Of a stretch of 64,000 nucleotides of DNA, positions 55,495 to 64,000 are shown piece after piece (position 1 is the first letter of the stretch; every line of letters starts with the position of its first letter). The DNA is from Omphiscola glabra. Its lineage: Eukaryota > Mollusca > Gastropoda > Lymnaeidae. The translations under genes and the position numbers were made by a program. The stretch covers positions 7,821,284 through 7,885,283 of the forward strand of contig OZ024808.1 in NCBI GenBank assembly GCA_964017045.1. The letters are read 5' to 3'. The notes beneath the pieces are model-generated. The model had not been told where the DNA came from. It did no database searches and saw nothing but the letters and a program-made list of their open reading frames with translations.

Positions 55495-57757
55495 CCGAGT
55501 CATGTCTGAGCCATGCCTGAGTCATGTCTGAGCCATGTCTGAGTCATGTCTAAGCCATGCCTGAGCCATGTCATCTACTGACAGGGAATTAAGATAGAAT
55601 GTAAACAAGTGGATTTTTTTCCCAATACACATTTTAAAAAAACTTGATGCCAGTGGTAAATTTCAATGAAAGAAATAAAGAAACTCTAGCAAACATATTC
55701 AATGATTAATGAAAGGCTGCATTCAAGCTGTGTGAAGGAAATAGTGGAACTTGGTATGGTGAGGCTTGAAATGATTTAACAGGACAGTCAAAAGAGAACG
55801 AACGTTTTGACCCAAAAAAAAACATCTTCAGCAGAAAAACAAGGAACAACAAAAATATGAGTTAAAAAGGGCAAGTGTCTGTATTCAGATGTATATTCTT
55901 CAGATTGAGATCAATTATGATGTAAATAAATGTTTGAATTACCTGAGAAAATATTGGATAAAAATAACTTAATTATTTATTGATTCTACTTTTACTTTCA
56001 GTGAACTTTACACATTAAGTAGCAAAAGTCACTTTACTGAGCCAACTAATTTCATCTACTAAACTCACTTCTCTGAGCCAACTAATTTCATCTACTACAC
56101 TCACTTTACTAAGCCAACTAATTTCATCTACTAAACGGACTTTACTGAGCCAACTAATTTCATCTACTAAACGGACTTTACTGAGCCAACTAATTTCATC
56201 TACTAAACTCACTTTACTGAGCCAACTAATTTCATCTACTAAACTCACTGCCACATTTTTATGAAAACATTTTCTTCCTAAATTGTGACGATTTGATATG
56301 AAATAAGCTTTTAACCAGAGAGCACTTACCTTTCCTTGAAACTGGCTCAGTCCTGGGAATGTGGGTGCATTTTTTTCTGCATGATGTCCAGTACAGACAA
56401 GAACCCCATCAAATATTTCTGTCTTCTCCTCCCCTGTGGTCTTGTTGCGAGACTTTATCTCCCACCGTCCAAGCTCAGAGAAATCGTCTGCTCTTTTCAC
56501 ATAGAGAACTTCCGTGTTGAACTGAATGTACTTCTCCAGGTCAAATTTCTGAGCATACAGTTTGAAATACTCATACACCTGTAACACATAAGCATAATTT
56601 ACACATTACTGATATTATACTAAAGACATTACTGATATTTCAGACATTACTGATATTATACTAAAGACATTACTGATATTATACTAAAGACATTACTGAT
56701 ATTATACTAAACACATTACTGATATTTTACTAAAGACATTACTGATATTATACTAAAGACATTACTGATATTATACTAAAGACATTACTGATATTATACT
56801 AAAGACATTACTGATATTATACTAAAGACATTACTGATATTATACTAAAGACAGTACTGATATTATACTAAAGACAGTACTGATATTATACTAAAGACAT
56901 TACTGATATTATACTAAAGACATTACTGATATTATACTAAAGACATTACTGATATTATACTAAAGACATTACTGATATTATACTAAAGACATTACTGATA
57001 TTTTACTAAAGACATTACTGATATTATACTAAAGACATTACTGATATTATACTAAAGACATTACTGATATTATACTAAAGACATTACTGATATTATACTA
57101 AAGACATTACTGATATTATACTAAAGACATTACTGATATTATACTAAAGACATTACTGATATTATACTAAAGACATTACTGATATTATACTAAAGACATT
57201 ACTGATATTTCAGACATCACTGATATTACAAGCAGTACAGATATTACAGTTTATGGCTCATGTTAGATTTTACAGTTACAGAGCCATCTTTTCATTTTAA
57301 ATTTGTATGTGAAGCACAAGAAGTTCTTATCACCAGATTGCAGCAAATTTTAAAATATTTTCTATTCAACGACATATTAATTAGGAGCAGCGTAAACAGC
57401 AAAGAATAAATATTGAATAAATAAAAAGGGGTCGCGACCCACAGGTTGAGAACCGTTGCACTAGAGTGTCACAACACATGGAATGCAGTAACTTGCCTGT
57501 GTGTTATGCATGAAGATGGGATACTTGGCTGGGATTGGAAAGTCACTGTAAGCCATTGTTTCTTTACTGGTGTTGATAACAGTTGATTTCATGACACAGC
57601 CCTGGCCATCCACTGGATCTTCTGTGTAACGCCACAGGCCGCCAATATGTTCCGTTCTTTCAAAACATATTGGGGTCAGCCCCTCGTCGAGGCAGCATTT
57701 AATGGCAGGAAGTCCACTTGCGCCCGCTCCTATCACAGCCACACGTTTCTGACTCAT
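46547..57757 (-). CDS. FMO: Flavin-containing monooxygenase (complete, 8 coding exons, 536 aa)
   Basis: Exons 57757-57497, 56578-56330, 55252-55133, 52117-51939, 51274-51061, 50601-50443, 47565-47400 and 46809-46547 join without phase conflict into 536 codons plus stop, close to the usual ~530 of animal FMOs. Visible landmarks: FAD-binding VIGAGASG near residue 8, [15 protein letters not shown], the FMO signature F-x-G-x3-H-x3-Y across the exon 2/3 junction (residues 167-177), NADPH-binding GIGNSG near 192, ATGY at 328-331, and a C-terminal hydrophobic anchor (residues ~519-536). FMOs use NADPH and O2 to oxygenate soft nitrogen or sulphur nucleophiles, anchored on the ER membrane. The start [12 protein letters not shown] matches the family N-terminus and has A at -3. 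Intron 1 has a GC donor. Introns 4 and 7 carry repeats built from exon-boundary sequence. Confidence 0.95.
47030..47412 (-). repeat. Exon-boundary degenerate minisatellite, ~58-bp unit
   Basis: On the - strand, the end of FMO exon 7 plus donor (caatgttaactact|gtaagtg) is echoed by diverged units containing actactgtaagtg-like segments near 47110, 47157 and 47250. Unit number about 6-7, in intron 7. Confidence 0.78.
47400..47565 (-). CDS. FMO exon 7
   Basis: This 166-bp exon (55 codons plus T) lies between attcccgcag and gtaagt. It encodes [20 protein letters not shown] and [20 protein letters not shown], matching the QTNYIVYLDELA region of FMOs. Its 3' end and donor are echoed by degenerate ~58-bp repeats down to about 47030. 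Confidence 0.9.
47632..47668 (+). repeat. Shared 35-bp segment, copy 1
   Basis: gggagacaagtggtggtg then cctaaaattagccctac; a near-identical copy lies at 50140-50174 in the same orientation. Confidence 0.8.
47825..48330 (-). pseudogene. Degenerate retrotransposon gag-like fragment
   Basis: On the - strand coding-like sequence switches frame at least once. One frame contains [16 protein letters not shown], a CCHC zinc-knuckle (C-x2-C-x4-H-x4-C) in which the last Cys is replaced by Phe, followed by a stop. Zinc knuckles of this form occur in Gag proteins of LTR retrotransposons. The fragment is frameshifted and lies in FMO intron 6, on the same strand as the gene. The element clade is not resolved. 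Confidence 0.6.
48569..48752 (+). repeat. 25-bp minisatellite, 7 copies
   Basis: Unit actgactggtggtagccgta plus ggtct. Confidence 0.94.
49225..49239 (+). repeat. Target-site duplication, left
   Basis: tagtaaagaaattct, repeated exactly at 49982-49996. Confidence 0.85.
49240..49981. mobile_element. 742-bp GC-rich retroposon-like insertion with 15-bp target-site duplication
   Basis: An abrupt GC-rich block in AT-rich intron 6 of FMO is bounded exactly by the 15-bp repeat tagtaaagaaattct. A long, variable-length duplication is typical of target-primed (LINE-machinery) insertion. No open frame with recognisable domain, no terminal inverted repeats and no obvious A-rich tail. It could be a 5'-truncated LINE, a long SINE or a retroposed transcript. 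Confidence 0.75.
49982..49996 (+). repeat. Target-site duplication, right
   Basis: tagtaaagaaattct, exact copy of 49225-49239. Confidence 0.85.
50140..50174 (+). repeat. Shared 35-bp segment, copy 2
   Basis: gggagacaagtggtggtgg then ctaaaattagccctac, matching 47632-47668. Confidence 0.8.
50443..50601 (-). CDS. FMO exon 6
   Basis: This exon has 53 codons, phase 0-0, between gttatttcag and gtaggt. It encodes [20 protein letters not shown] and [18 protein letters not shown]. The block [11 protein letters not shown] is near-invariant in animal FMOs. Confidence 0.93.
51061..51274 (-). CDS. FMO exon 5: ATGY motif; acceptor inside a tandem repeat
   Basis: This 214-bp exon starts after ttccatcag and ends at GAG before gtaacg. 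It encodes [20 protein letters not shown], then [12 protein letters not shown], then [20 protein letters not shown], with the conserved ATGY. The acceptor and first exon bases are the first of five 39-bp tandem units, so four more potential acceptors lie upstream. Choosing any of them adds 13-codon units without changing frame. The first-unit acceptor is preferred because it gives the normal FMO spacing. Confidence 0.9.
51262..51450 (-). repeat. Exon-boundary minisatellite, 39-bp unit, 5 copies: tandem 3' splice sites
   Basis: Copies start at 51262, 51301, 51340, 51379 and 51418 on +. On the - strand each unit contains cacattccatcag|cctgacccctgac, the acceptor and first bases of FMO exon 5. 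The 39-bp length preserves frame. Confidence 0.94.
51645..51785 (+). repeat. ~29-bp minisatellite, ~4 copies
   Basis: Unit acctgacaatacaccatatg plus tggtaccta, in FMO intron 4. Confidence 0.88.
51939..52117 (-). CDS. FMO exon 4
   Basis: This exon is 179 bp (59 codons plus AG) between tattttttcag and gtaggt. It encodes [15 protein letters not shown], corresponding to the SSRSGSWVMSRV strand of FMOs, then a helical region ending [12 protein letters not shown]. It lies outside any six-frame ORF starting at ATG, so simple ORF calling misses it. Phase 2 fits the exon 5 acceptor. Confidence 0.9.
52280..52472 (+). repeat. ~33-bp degenerate repeat, ~6 copies
   Basis: Units of form ctgaggtgaccacacaagga followed by gccacttccgt, in FMO intron 3. 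Confidence 0.85.
52815..52950 (+). mobile_element. LINE 3' tail fragment, second copy
   Basis: Shares tggaatccaagcatggaaaag-type sequence, gtccgagtggaaggaa and the ggatggatgg tail with the - strand LINE fragment at 29391-29637, in opposite orientation. It encodes only remnants of the ORF end. Confidence 0.75.
52966..53920 (+). repeat. 17-bp minisatellite, ~56 copies
   Basis: Unit agtcactgaatgaacac, with scattered variants (attcactg, gcatgaac) that recur in blocks of about 5-9 units. Confidence 0.97.
53950..55090. other. FMO intron 3, 5' part: nothing recognised
   Basis: AT-rich. Two related phrases, cccgactatagtcg and cccgactataatcg (near 54478-54535), recur; no coding support. Confidence 0.4.
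55133..55252 (-). CDS. FMO exon 3: NADPH-binding motif
   Basis: This exon is exactly 40 codons, phase 0-0, between caacaccag and gtcaat. It starts [10 protein letters not shown], completing the FxGxxxHxxxY signature, and contains [20 protein letters not shown], the second dinucleotide-binding motif, which binds NADPH in FMOs. Confidence 0.93.
55440..55580 (+). repeat. GT microsatellite and short catgtctgag(c/t) repeat
   Basis: A poly-G run and (GT)n followed by about six ~11-bp units, in FMO intron 2. Confidence 0.9.
56020..56257 (-). repeat. 36-bp minisatellite, ~6 copies
   Basis: Unit gagccaactaatttcatcta plus ctaaactcactttact, in FMO intron 2; gives an in-frame VDEISWLSK repeat read-through from exon 2 that is intronic. 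Confidence 0.94.
56330..56578 (-). CDS. FMO exon 2
   Basis: This 83-codon exon is phase 0-0, between acceptor gtgttacag and donor gtaagt. It encodes [20 protein letters not shown], then [17 protein letters not shown] and [10 protein letters not shown], the start of the FMO signature that finishes in exon 3. The following intron begins with a 36-bp tandem repeat a short way downstream of the donor. Confidence 0.93.
56592..57215 (+). repeat. 23-bp minisatellite, ~27 copies
   Basis: Unit attactgatattatactaaa plus gac, filling most of FMO intron 1. Confidence 0.97.
57428..57460. mobile_element. hAT-like terminus fragment
   Basis: ggggtcgcgacccacaggtt then gagaaccgttg; the reverse complement (cggttctcaacctgtgggtc) is the widely seen end of hAT-type non-autonomous elements. 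No opposite end identified. Confidence 0.5.
57497..57502 (-). promoter_or_regulatory. GC-type 5' splice site of FMO intron 1
   Basis: The exon ends ACACAG and the intron starts GCAAGT (minus strand, intron bases 57496-57491), a match to the U1 consensus apart from the +2 C. Confidence 0.75.
57497..57757 (-). CDS. FMO exon 1: start codon and FAD-binding Rossmann motif
   Basis: This exon holds 87 codons from ATG 57757-57755 to CAG at 57497. It contains [19 protein letters not shown] (GxGxxG), [17 protein letters not shown] and ending [15 protein letters not shown], all typical of FMO N-termini. The donor is GCAAGT rather than GT, a known minor GC-AG class; splicing here keeps phase 0 with exon 2. 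The open frame continues upstream without ATG, so the 5' UTR or an upstream exon is not defined. Confidence 0.93.
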
Positions 57758-58581
57758 AGTGTTCTCAATGTATTCTAGTTGTCTTTTAACCAATAGCACA
57801 AACTCAGGCACGATTTAATTCCTTTAAAAAAAAATATAGATGTTTTAATCTTTGATAAAAGAACTCTATAAATAAACAAGGCAGCCATATTTATAGATTT
57901 TCAATTAAATATTTTAATTAAATATTCATACAGAGCAACAACTTAAAAGACCTATCAATCTGAGAACTCTCAGCACTTAACTAACTCAGACACACTAACT
58001 GCCGCCCCATTTTCACACAGCGTTTAAACACTCTTGCTTATTTATTGACCTTGCATAATCCAACCAATCACAACTAGGCCCTCACAAAACTATCCACAGA
58101 TCTAAGATCAACAACTAGTATCCCATACACAATCCAACCATCATCCATGCTCTCAAAACCAGCTCCCACAGCCCCTACCTCTCCAAATTTTTCCATTAAC
58201 AATCCTTACAACTGTGATGTCATATAAAATTCTAAGAAATGGTTACAAAATAATAAATCATTACGTATCGCAAACTCCCCTAAACCATGCATAAGTTATA
58301 AGACTGACTAGACATACGGAGCACAAAAAAATGTTTTAAAAGGAATACTGCCTGCACACCGTCTCATGAAAAATGTTTTTAGTGCAGATGTTGAATAATT
58401 TTGGTCCAAGATTTTAGGAAAAATATATAATATAAGGAAAAATGCTAACACTTTTTTGCCTTTTTTTCTACTTGTTGACATATATTATATGATATAAAGA
58501 TAAATCTTAGTATCATGCTAAATGCTATTACAAATAATGAGCACTTTCTGTTGATCTAAGCTTTATAATATATGGGAGCAA

Positions 58582-58677
58582 TATACACAGTCGGCTGGGA
58601 ATAATCATTCGGCTGCTCAACATTATTCATTATTCCCAGCCTCTCAATGTCATGTTATTCCCAACCGACTGTGTATA
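58582..58677. mobile_element. Short MITE with 23-bp inverted ends
   Basis: tatacacagtcggctgggaa and its inverted partner (58655-58677) differ at one position; 96 bp in total, with an internal tattcccag repeat. Confidence 0.6.
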
Positions 58678-58855
58678 GTTACTGTATAGACAATATAGTA
58701 TAACTTATTATAACGCTCAGTATTTTTCCAAGGTGATTGATAAATGGTTTACTACTGGCTAGCCATTATCATTATTATTCCCATCACAGTTCACAGCGGA
58801 CTGTGAATGACCACTCTGTGTATTAAAATTAAAATATCCAGACTCTGTGGGTAAA

Positions 58856-59058
58856 TGTGTAGTTATGTGTCCGCGTTTTTTACCATGACGAATAAAAAGT
58901 TTTAAAAAATGAAAAAATGATCTAAATCTATGCCTCACCCTAACCTGAACCCTAAATTCCTCCCTAACCCGGTTTTGACCCTCTCCCTAACAGGGTTTTG
59001 ACCCTCTCCCTAACAGGGTTTTGACCCTCTCCCTTGCCACGGACACACAACTACACAT
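58856..59058. mobile_element. MITE-like element carrying TTAGGG-family sequence
   Basis: Ends gtgtagttatgtgtccgcg and ccacggacacacaactacac form imperfect ~19-bp inverted repeats. The interior includes tgcctcaccctaacctgaac and three copies of gggttttgaccctctcccta, related to 40500-40800 on the other strand. Confidence 0.6.
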
Positions 59059-59059
59059 C

Positions 59060-59850
59060 AGCCAGTATTGCCATCGTGGATTTTTAAAATTCGATGCTGT
59101 GATAAATATATAACAAACATGTAAATTGAAATACTCACACATGTATCTGGTTACAATTGAGTTTAGCAAAAACCTAACCTTTGTACTATGTTTACTGATG
59201 ATTAGGGGAGAGCACTAGCATTTTAAAAGAGAATACATTCACAACTAGTTATTAGCCCGTTGACATCATGAACGTTAAGATATCGTATATGCATAAACTA
59301 TCCAATCTCAATCACAGGACCAAACAAATAATATATATAAATAAAATGACGGAAAACAGTCTCTACAAAATTGTGTTTTGTCTGTTTTTCAACCAGCGTA
59401 TTTCTACTTAAAAATAAAAAAGAAAAAACAATTAATATCTCTCGTCTTTCGTAAATCTCTTGCCAAGTCTTGCACTGACGCTCAATGGCCAATGCCTTTA
59501 ATTAAGTTTAATCAGACCCAGATAATTATTCATAAATAGGGCAATGTGTGCAAATCATGACGCCCCTCACACACTGTTTACGTTTAGTTAGTATATATTA
59601 ATAGCAAAGCCTTTTCACAAGCTTAATACTTAATAAGTAAATAACAAACTTAGGCCCCTTTGTTTGCCATGCCAAGCACAGCCAACGGTACACATCCGTG
59701 ACCATCGTTAATGTGACGTCCAGTTCTAGCCATACGTTACCCTCTTGATCTTTATATTGGATGCATTGAAAATTTGGCAAACGTTAAATCATTTACAAAA
59801 AGTAATTCGTCTATATGCACTATAAATTAAGGTCACCAGACGTCGGTATT
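59060..59850. other. 5' flank of the FMO gene, nothing recognised
   Basis: No coding exon or convincing core promoter identified; a GC-richer stretch near 59655-59775 could be an upstream non-coding exon but has no direct support. Confidence 0.3.
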
Positions 59851-59859
59851 TATTCGTAT

Positions 59860-60009
59860 CCGGAAATTTGATCGAAAGAAATTTCGTCGACGGAAAATTG
59901 ATCGAATCATTTTTTTAGTTTACACGTTAAAATTTTCGTCAAATTTCTTTTTGAACGCACTATATAATATAGTAAAACAAAAATAATTTCCGTTCGATCA
60001 AATTTCCGG
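59860..60009. mobile_element. MITE with 17-bp inverted ends
   Basis: ccggaaatttgatcgaa (59860-59876) and ttcgatcaaatttccgg (59993-60009) are perfect inverted repeats. An internal segment, gtcaaatttctttttgaacg, recurs near 60490. Confidence 0.7.
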
Positions 60010-60093
60010 TAACCGTATGTAGTACGGGCAGTTTTTATTTTATACCCACTTGTCTTGTCCATACTAATTTTTTGCGCCCGTATTTGTCCGTAC

Positions 60094-60262
60094 CAGTGGC
60101 GTAACAACGGCTTGGCATTGGGGCAGTTGCCAAGGGCGCCGGCCTGCGCCACGCCAGTTCAAAGGGGCGCCGCTAAATCTCTAATTTTTAAATTTTTATT
60201 TAAATATCAAGGGCACCAAAAACAAATTAGCAAAGGGCGTCAAAAACCCAGTTACGCCTCTG
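60094..60262. mobile_element. hAT-type MITE with perfect 8-bp target-site duplication
   Basis: The element starts cagtggcgtaac and ends gttacgcctctg, 12-bp inverted ends with one mismatch, and is flanked on both sides by gtccgtac (60086-60093 and 60263-60270). The 8-bp duplication and CAG...CTG ends are characteristic of hAT. The 169-bp interior is non-coding. Confidence 0.88.
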
Positions 60263-60839
60263 GTCCGTACTTTCCACCTCGTGAAGTCGTGGGTCCGGCG
60301 TGTCCGTACTTTTGGCAGTGGCGACTTGCTTGCCTTATTCCCATTTGTCTTATCTTATTTCTCCACAAAGGCCAGCGCAATGACTATCTGCGCATGTCAA
60401 TGAAATCTTCTCAGATAAAATTATTTGATAGCGATCTCTTTGATGAGATAACTTAGATGTGAATCAATTTCCGTCACCTGCTAATTTTTGTCAAATTTCT
60501 TTTTGAACGCACTATACTATAAGTTAAACACGACGGGTTAGGATTAGTACACAAAGTTTCAACACAGTTGTAGAGCAGGAAGTGGGTCGAAATTCAGATG
60601 CAAGATTTGAACCAGAGGTCACTCAAGGGTCAGTGGAGGTCACTGGTGACCTACTGATCATGCCGTGTTGTATGGTCATCGGGGGGCTGGGTAAGTGCAC
60701 AAAGCTTCGGCTCAGTTGGAGATCAGGAAGTGGGTCAAGATAGGGATGCAAGATTTGACCACAAAGTAAAAAAACGGACAGAAACAACAACAAAAAAAAC
60801 GATTGGAAAAAACACGTATAAAAAAAAAGTCCACATTAT

Positions 60840-61400
60840 CAACAACAAAATTAAAACACATAACCACTTGTCTACGACCATTTGAAACACATAACCACTT
60901 GTCCATAACATTGAAACACATAACCACTTGTCTACGACCATTTGAAACACATAACAACTTGTCCATAACATTGAAACACATAACCACTTGTCTACGACCA
61001 TTTGAAACATAACTTGTCCATAACATTAAAACACATAACCACTTGTCTACGACCATTTGAAACACATAACCCCTTGTCCATAACATTGAAACACATAACC
61101 ACTTGTCTACGACCATTTGAAACATAACTTGTCCATAACATTAAAACACATAACCACTTGTCTACGACCATTTGAAACACATAACCCCTTGTCCATAACA
61201 TTAAAACACATAACCACTTGTCTACGACCATTTGAAACACATAACAACTTGTCCATAACATTGAAACACATAACCACTTGTCTACGACCATTTGAAACAC
61301 ATAACAACTTGTCTACAGCAAATTAAAAACATAACCACTTGTCTACAAGAAATTAAAACACATAACCACTTGTCTACAACACACAAACCCACATAACCAA
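60840..61400 (-). repeat. ~60-bp dimeric minisatellite, ~8 dimers
   Basis: Two related half-units alternate: cataaccacttgtctacgac then catttgaaaca, and cataacaacttgtccataac then attgaaaca. Confidence 0.94.
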
Positions 61401-61429
61401 ATGACACACTATTTAATTTAATTTCGTTC

Positions 61430-62080
61430 ATTGGCCACACCCCCCCCGACACACATTATTGCATATGACGTGTTTCCGGGGGTGGGGTGGGGGAGGGGGG
61501 GCATCAAGCGGCCATGGTAGCACTGAGCATCTTCAAACCCCATCATGGCCACCTGTAAAGATTCATGGCTTCTGGTAATGGCAAACTCTGGCAGGCGACA
61601 CTGGAACACAATTTGCTCACACACATCAGAGTTATGGCGTCAAGGCTAAACGGGTCTGAGGATATGGGTCACATGAATATGATTACAGACTGGAGCAGCG
61701 GTTCTCGTGGGGCTATACATCAAAGGTATAGCTGCAGACATGGGTCCAGTGAGGCAACCTACAGAGAACATCTACAATATACAAATGGTTGAGTTTCTCC
61801 CCCCCCCCCCCCCCAAAAAAAAAGACTTAATATTTGTGTCTCGTTACACTTAAAAGTGTTTCATTTAAAATTAAGTCGGAAAGGGTGGGGGGGGGGGGGG
61901 GGGCTCCCCTATCCCAATGTCATGTTCAAGAGGCGCGGTGGCGTAGGAAACCGGGTTGCGAAAGGGGCATAAAACTGGGATGGGGCTATGTTTCATTAAA
62001 TTGAAAAAGGGGGGGGGGGCATTTTTAAATAAATACATTCTTTTTTTTTCGTGAAAGTGGGAGGCAAAAGCTTGGCCCAT
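61430..62080. other. Intergenic sequence with poly-C/poly-G runs, no gene seen
   Basis: Short open frames cross homopolymer runs and have no family resemblance. Confidence 0.35.
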
Positions 62081-62084
62081 ACCA

Positions 62085-62555
62085 GGCGGCACTAACCCTA
62101 GCTACACCAGCGGTACTAACCCTAGCTACACCAGCGGTACTAACACTAGCTACACCAGCGGTACTAACCCTAGCTATACCAGGCAGCACTAACCCTAGCT
62201 ACACCAGGCGGCACTAACCTTAGCTACACCAGGCAGTACTAACCCTAGCTACACCAGGGGGCCTTAACCCTAGCTACACCAGGGGGCCTTAACCCTAGCT
62301 ACACCAGGCAGTACTAACCCTAGCTACACCAGGGGGCCTTAACCCTAGCTACACCAGGGGGCCTTAACCCTAGCTACACCAGGCAGTACTAACCCTAGCT
62401 ACACCAGGGGGCCTTAACCCTAGCTACACCAGGGGGCCTTAACCCTAGCTACACCAGGCAGTACTAACCCTAGCTACACCAGGGGGCCTTAACCCTAGCT
62501 ACACCAGGGGGCCTTAACCCTAGCTACACCAGGCAGCACTAACACTAGCTACACC
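62085..62555 (+). repeat. ~24-bp minisatellite with trimeric higher-order pattern
   Basis: Unit accctagctacaccagg plus ggcactaa-type ends. From about 62220 the order (cagtacta, gggcctta, gggcctta) repeats four times. Confidence 0.94.
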
Positions 62556-62674
62556 ACTGCTATTACTACTAGTGTCAATTCTCGAGGGAGGGGAAACAAT
62601 GAGTTTGAAAAGTATTTCATTGTTTTAAAATTTCAGCTGAGCTTACTGAACCATGAAGTTACGTTTCTGATTCG

Positions 62675-63078
62675 TGTAGCTGTCACTTGTCACATCTTGT
62701 AACCCATGTAGCTGTCACTTGTCACATCTTGTAACCCATGTAGCTGTCACTTGTCACATTTTTGTAACCCATGCAGCTGTCACTTGTCACATCTTGTAAC
62801 CCATGCAGCTGTCACTTGTCACATCTTGTAACCCATGTCACTTGTCACATTTTGTAACCCATGCAGCTGTCACTTGTCACATCTTGTAACCCATGCAGCT
62901 GTCACTTGTCACATCTTGTAACCCATGCAGCTGTCACTTGTCACATCTTGTAACCCATGCAGCTGTCACTTGTCACATCTTGTAACCCATGCAGCTGTCC
63001 CTTGTCACATCTTGTAACCCATGTCACTTGTCACATTTTCGTAACCCATGCAGCTGTCACTTATCACATTTTATAACC
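62675..63078 (+). repeat. ~31-bp minisatellite, ~12 copies
   Basis: Unit gcagctgtcacttgtcacat plus cttgtaaccca. Confidence 0.94.
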
Positions 63079-63239
63079 AATTTAGCTGCTAGTTTTATTT
63101 TTAATAGAGTTATTTTGCGGACGCTGTCGTCAAAGCATGTACTGGTTCAACTGGATCGACTAATTAGACTTTCGCCGGAACACGATCTGCCCTGATCTAA
63201 TTATTACAACCCTTCCTCTGGCAAGTCTCCTCAAATTAG

Positions 63240-63385
63240 TGTTACATGCAAACTCACTAACAAGATACACCCTATCTCAGGGGTCCCCAGTCTAGCGCAA
63301 CTGGGGGGCGTTTGTGTGTACCTCGATAACAAGGTATTCGCTGTCCCAGGGTCCCCAAATCTGTTTCAACTGGGGCCCCTGCGGT
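63240..63385. repeat. ~64-bp degenerate duplication
   Basis: Two related segments containing caggggtccccag and cagggtccccaaat followed by caactgggg; resembles a transposon end, family not determined. Confidence 0.45.
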
Positions 63386-63831
63386 CAGTAGAAAAAAAAG
63401 GGGCTACCCTTACCAAAAGTGAGGTGCTCGCGTATCTGCGTAAGAGATACATAGATTACGTCATAGTGCCAAGATGTCAGCCACATTTCTAAATTTAGAT
63501 AATGCGGATGAAAAAAAAATCAACAACAGTTGACGATGACAAGGGATATTATTATTATCTACGTTTTACGAATGTAAATGACCCGAACGTTGGGTGGGGG
63601 GCGGCTAAAAGCAGTTGCTCTTTTTCTTCCATTATCACTACGGCAGGAGGATCACTGCACTGTCCAGTCCTGACGACGCGTCATACTGGCCGTCTGCGAC
63701 CATCCTGCTTGTTTGGAGGCATCCATGTTAAACAATATCCTATTGTTCCAACAGCCAGCCCCCCTTCCCCAACAGACACATTCTGCTATCACCCCAAGCA
63801 TCTCCACCCCGCACACACACAATTCGCAGTG

Positions 63832-64000
63832 GTGCCGTACTATAGACACGTGGAGAGAGAACTTCTTCTACGTCCAGGAAACATGGCAGTGGTCCCATAC
63901 TAGGGACACGTGGAGAGAGAACTTCTTCTACGTCCAGGAAACATGGCAGTGGTACCGTACTACGGACACGTGGAGAGATAACTTCTTCTACGTCCAGTAA
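63832..64000 (+). repeat. 60-bp tandem repeat, ~3 copies, running off the window
   Basis: Unit ggacacgtggagagagaact then tcttctacgtccaggaaaca and tggcagtggt; 20 codons, so an open frame results. Function not inferable. Confidence 0.92.

Noticed and set aside
57755..57811. Upstream extension of FMO to 57811
   Set aside because: The codon there is GTG, and the added residues have no match to FMO N-termini; ATG at 57757 gives the canonical start.
59598..59780. 60-residue minus-strand frame upstream of FMO
   Set aside because: No family resemblance, no splice partner; at most a candidate 5' non-coding exon.
60712..61307. Cys/Trp-rich repeat frames on the minus strand
   Set aside because: They come from the ~60-bp dimeric minisatellite and overlap in two frames; no other coding sign.

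Overview
This window is animal nuclear DNA. Genes are split into short exons with GT-AG introns, and both genes I can assemble are metazoan families. AT-rich intergenic DNA is full of minisatellites, tRNA-derived SINE, LINE and LTR debris and MITEs. I infer a mollusc, probably a gastropod, but the sequence does not prove the species. I saw no bacterial genes, CRISPR array, rRNA or intact tRNA gene.

Layout. (1) 153-20472, + strand: the last eight coding exons of a Ral guanine-nucleotide exchange factor (RalGDS/RGL family). They cover the end of the CDC25/RasGEF catalytic domain, a linker and the C-terminal Ras-association (RA) domain with its stop codon. All phases match, giving 343 codons plus stop. 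The introns are packed with tandem repeats, including a 7.9-kb array of a 57-bp satellite (about 138 copies) inside the intron that splits the RA domain. (2) 20473-34200: no convincing gene; minisatellites, a hAT-like element and a LINE 3' fragment. (3) 34200-38800, - strand: two coding-like stretches of unknown identity, a solo LTR, a SINE, and two exons of a RalGDS-type N-terminal (RasGEF_N) domain, one next to an in-frame TAG. (4) 39300-46300: two segmental duplications, a TTAGGG-like minisatellite family and inverted-repeat elements. (5) 46547-57757, - strand: a complete flavin-containing monooxygenase (FMO) gene of 8 coding exons and 536 residues, whose introns hold minisatellites, a degenerate gag-like fragment and a 742-bp GC-rich insertion with a 15-bp target-site duplication. 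(6) 57800-64000: no gene recognised; several MITEs and minisatellites.

Two observations stand out. First, in both genes tandem repeats do not merely sit in introns: at five exon-intron boundaries the repeat unit contains the end of the exon plus its real splice site, so functional-looking donors or acceptors occur as tandem copies. The 57-bp satellite monomer and a 43-bp repeat nearby also each contain a good 3' splice-site motif. Second, the N-terminal RasGEF_N exons and the C-terminal CDC25/RA exons of RalGDS-type genes lie in the same window on opposite strands. One inversion, real or an assembly error, would reunite them as one gene.

The two genes act in unrelated processes (Ral GTPase activation; NADPH-dependent oxygenation of soft nucleophiles) and nothing suggests they work together. 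All exon borders come from splice consensus, phase and family similarity recalled from knowledge; no alignment or transcript data were used.
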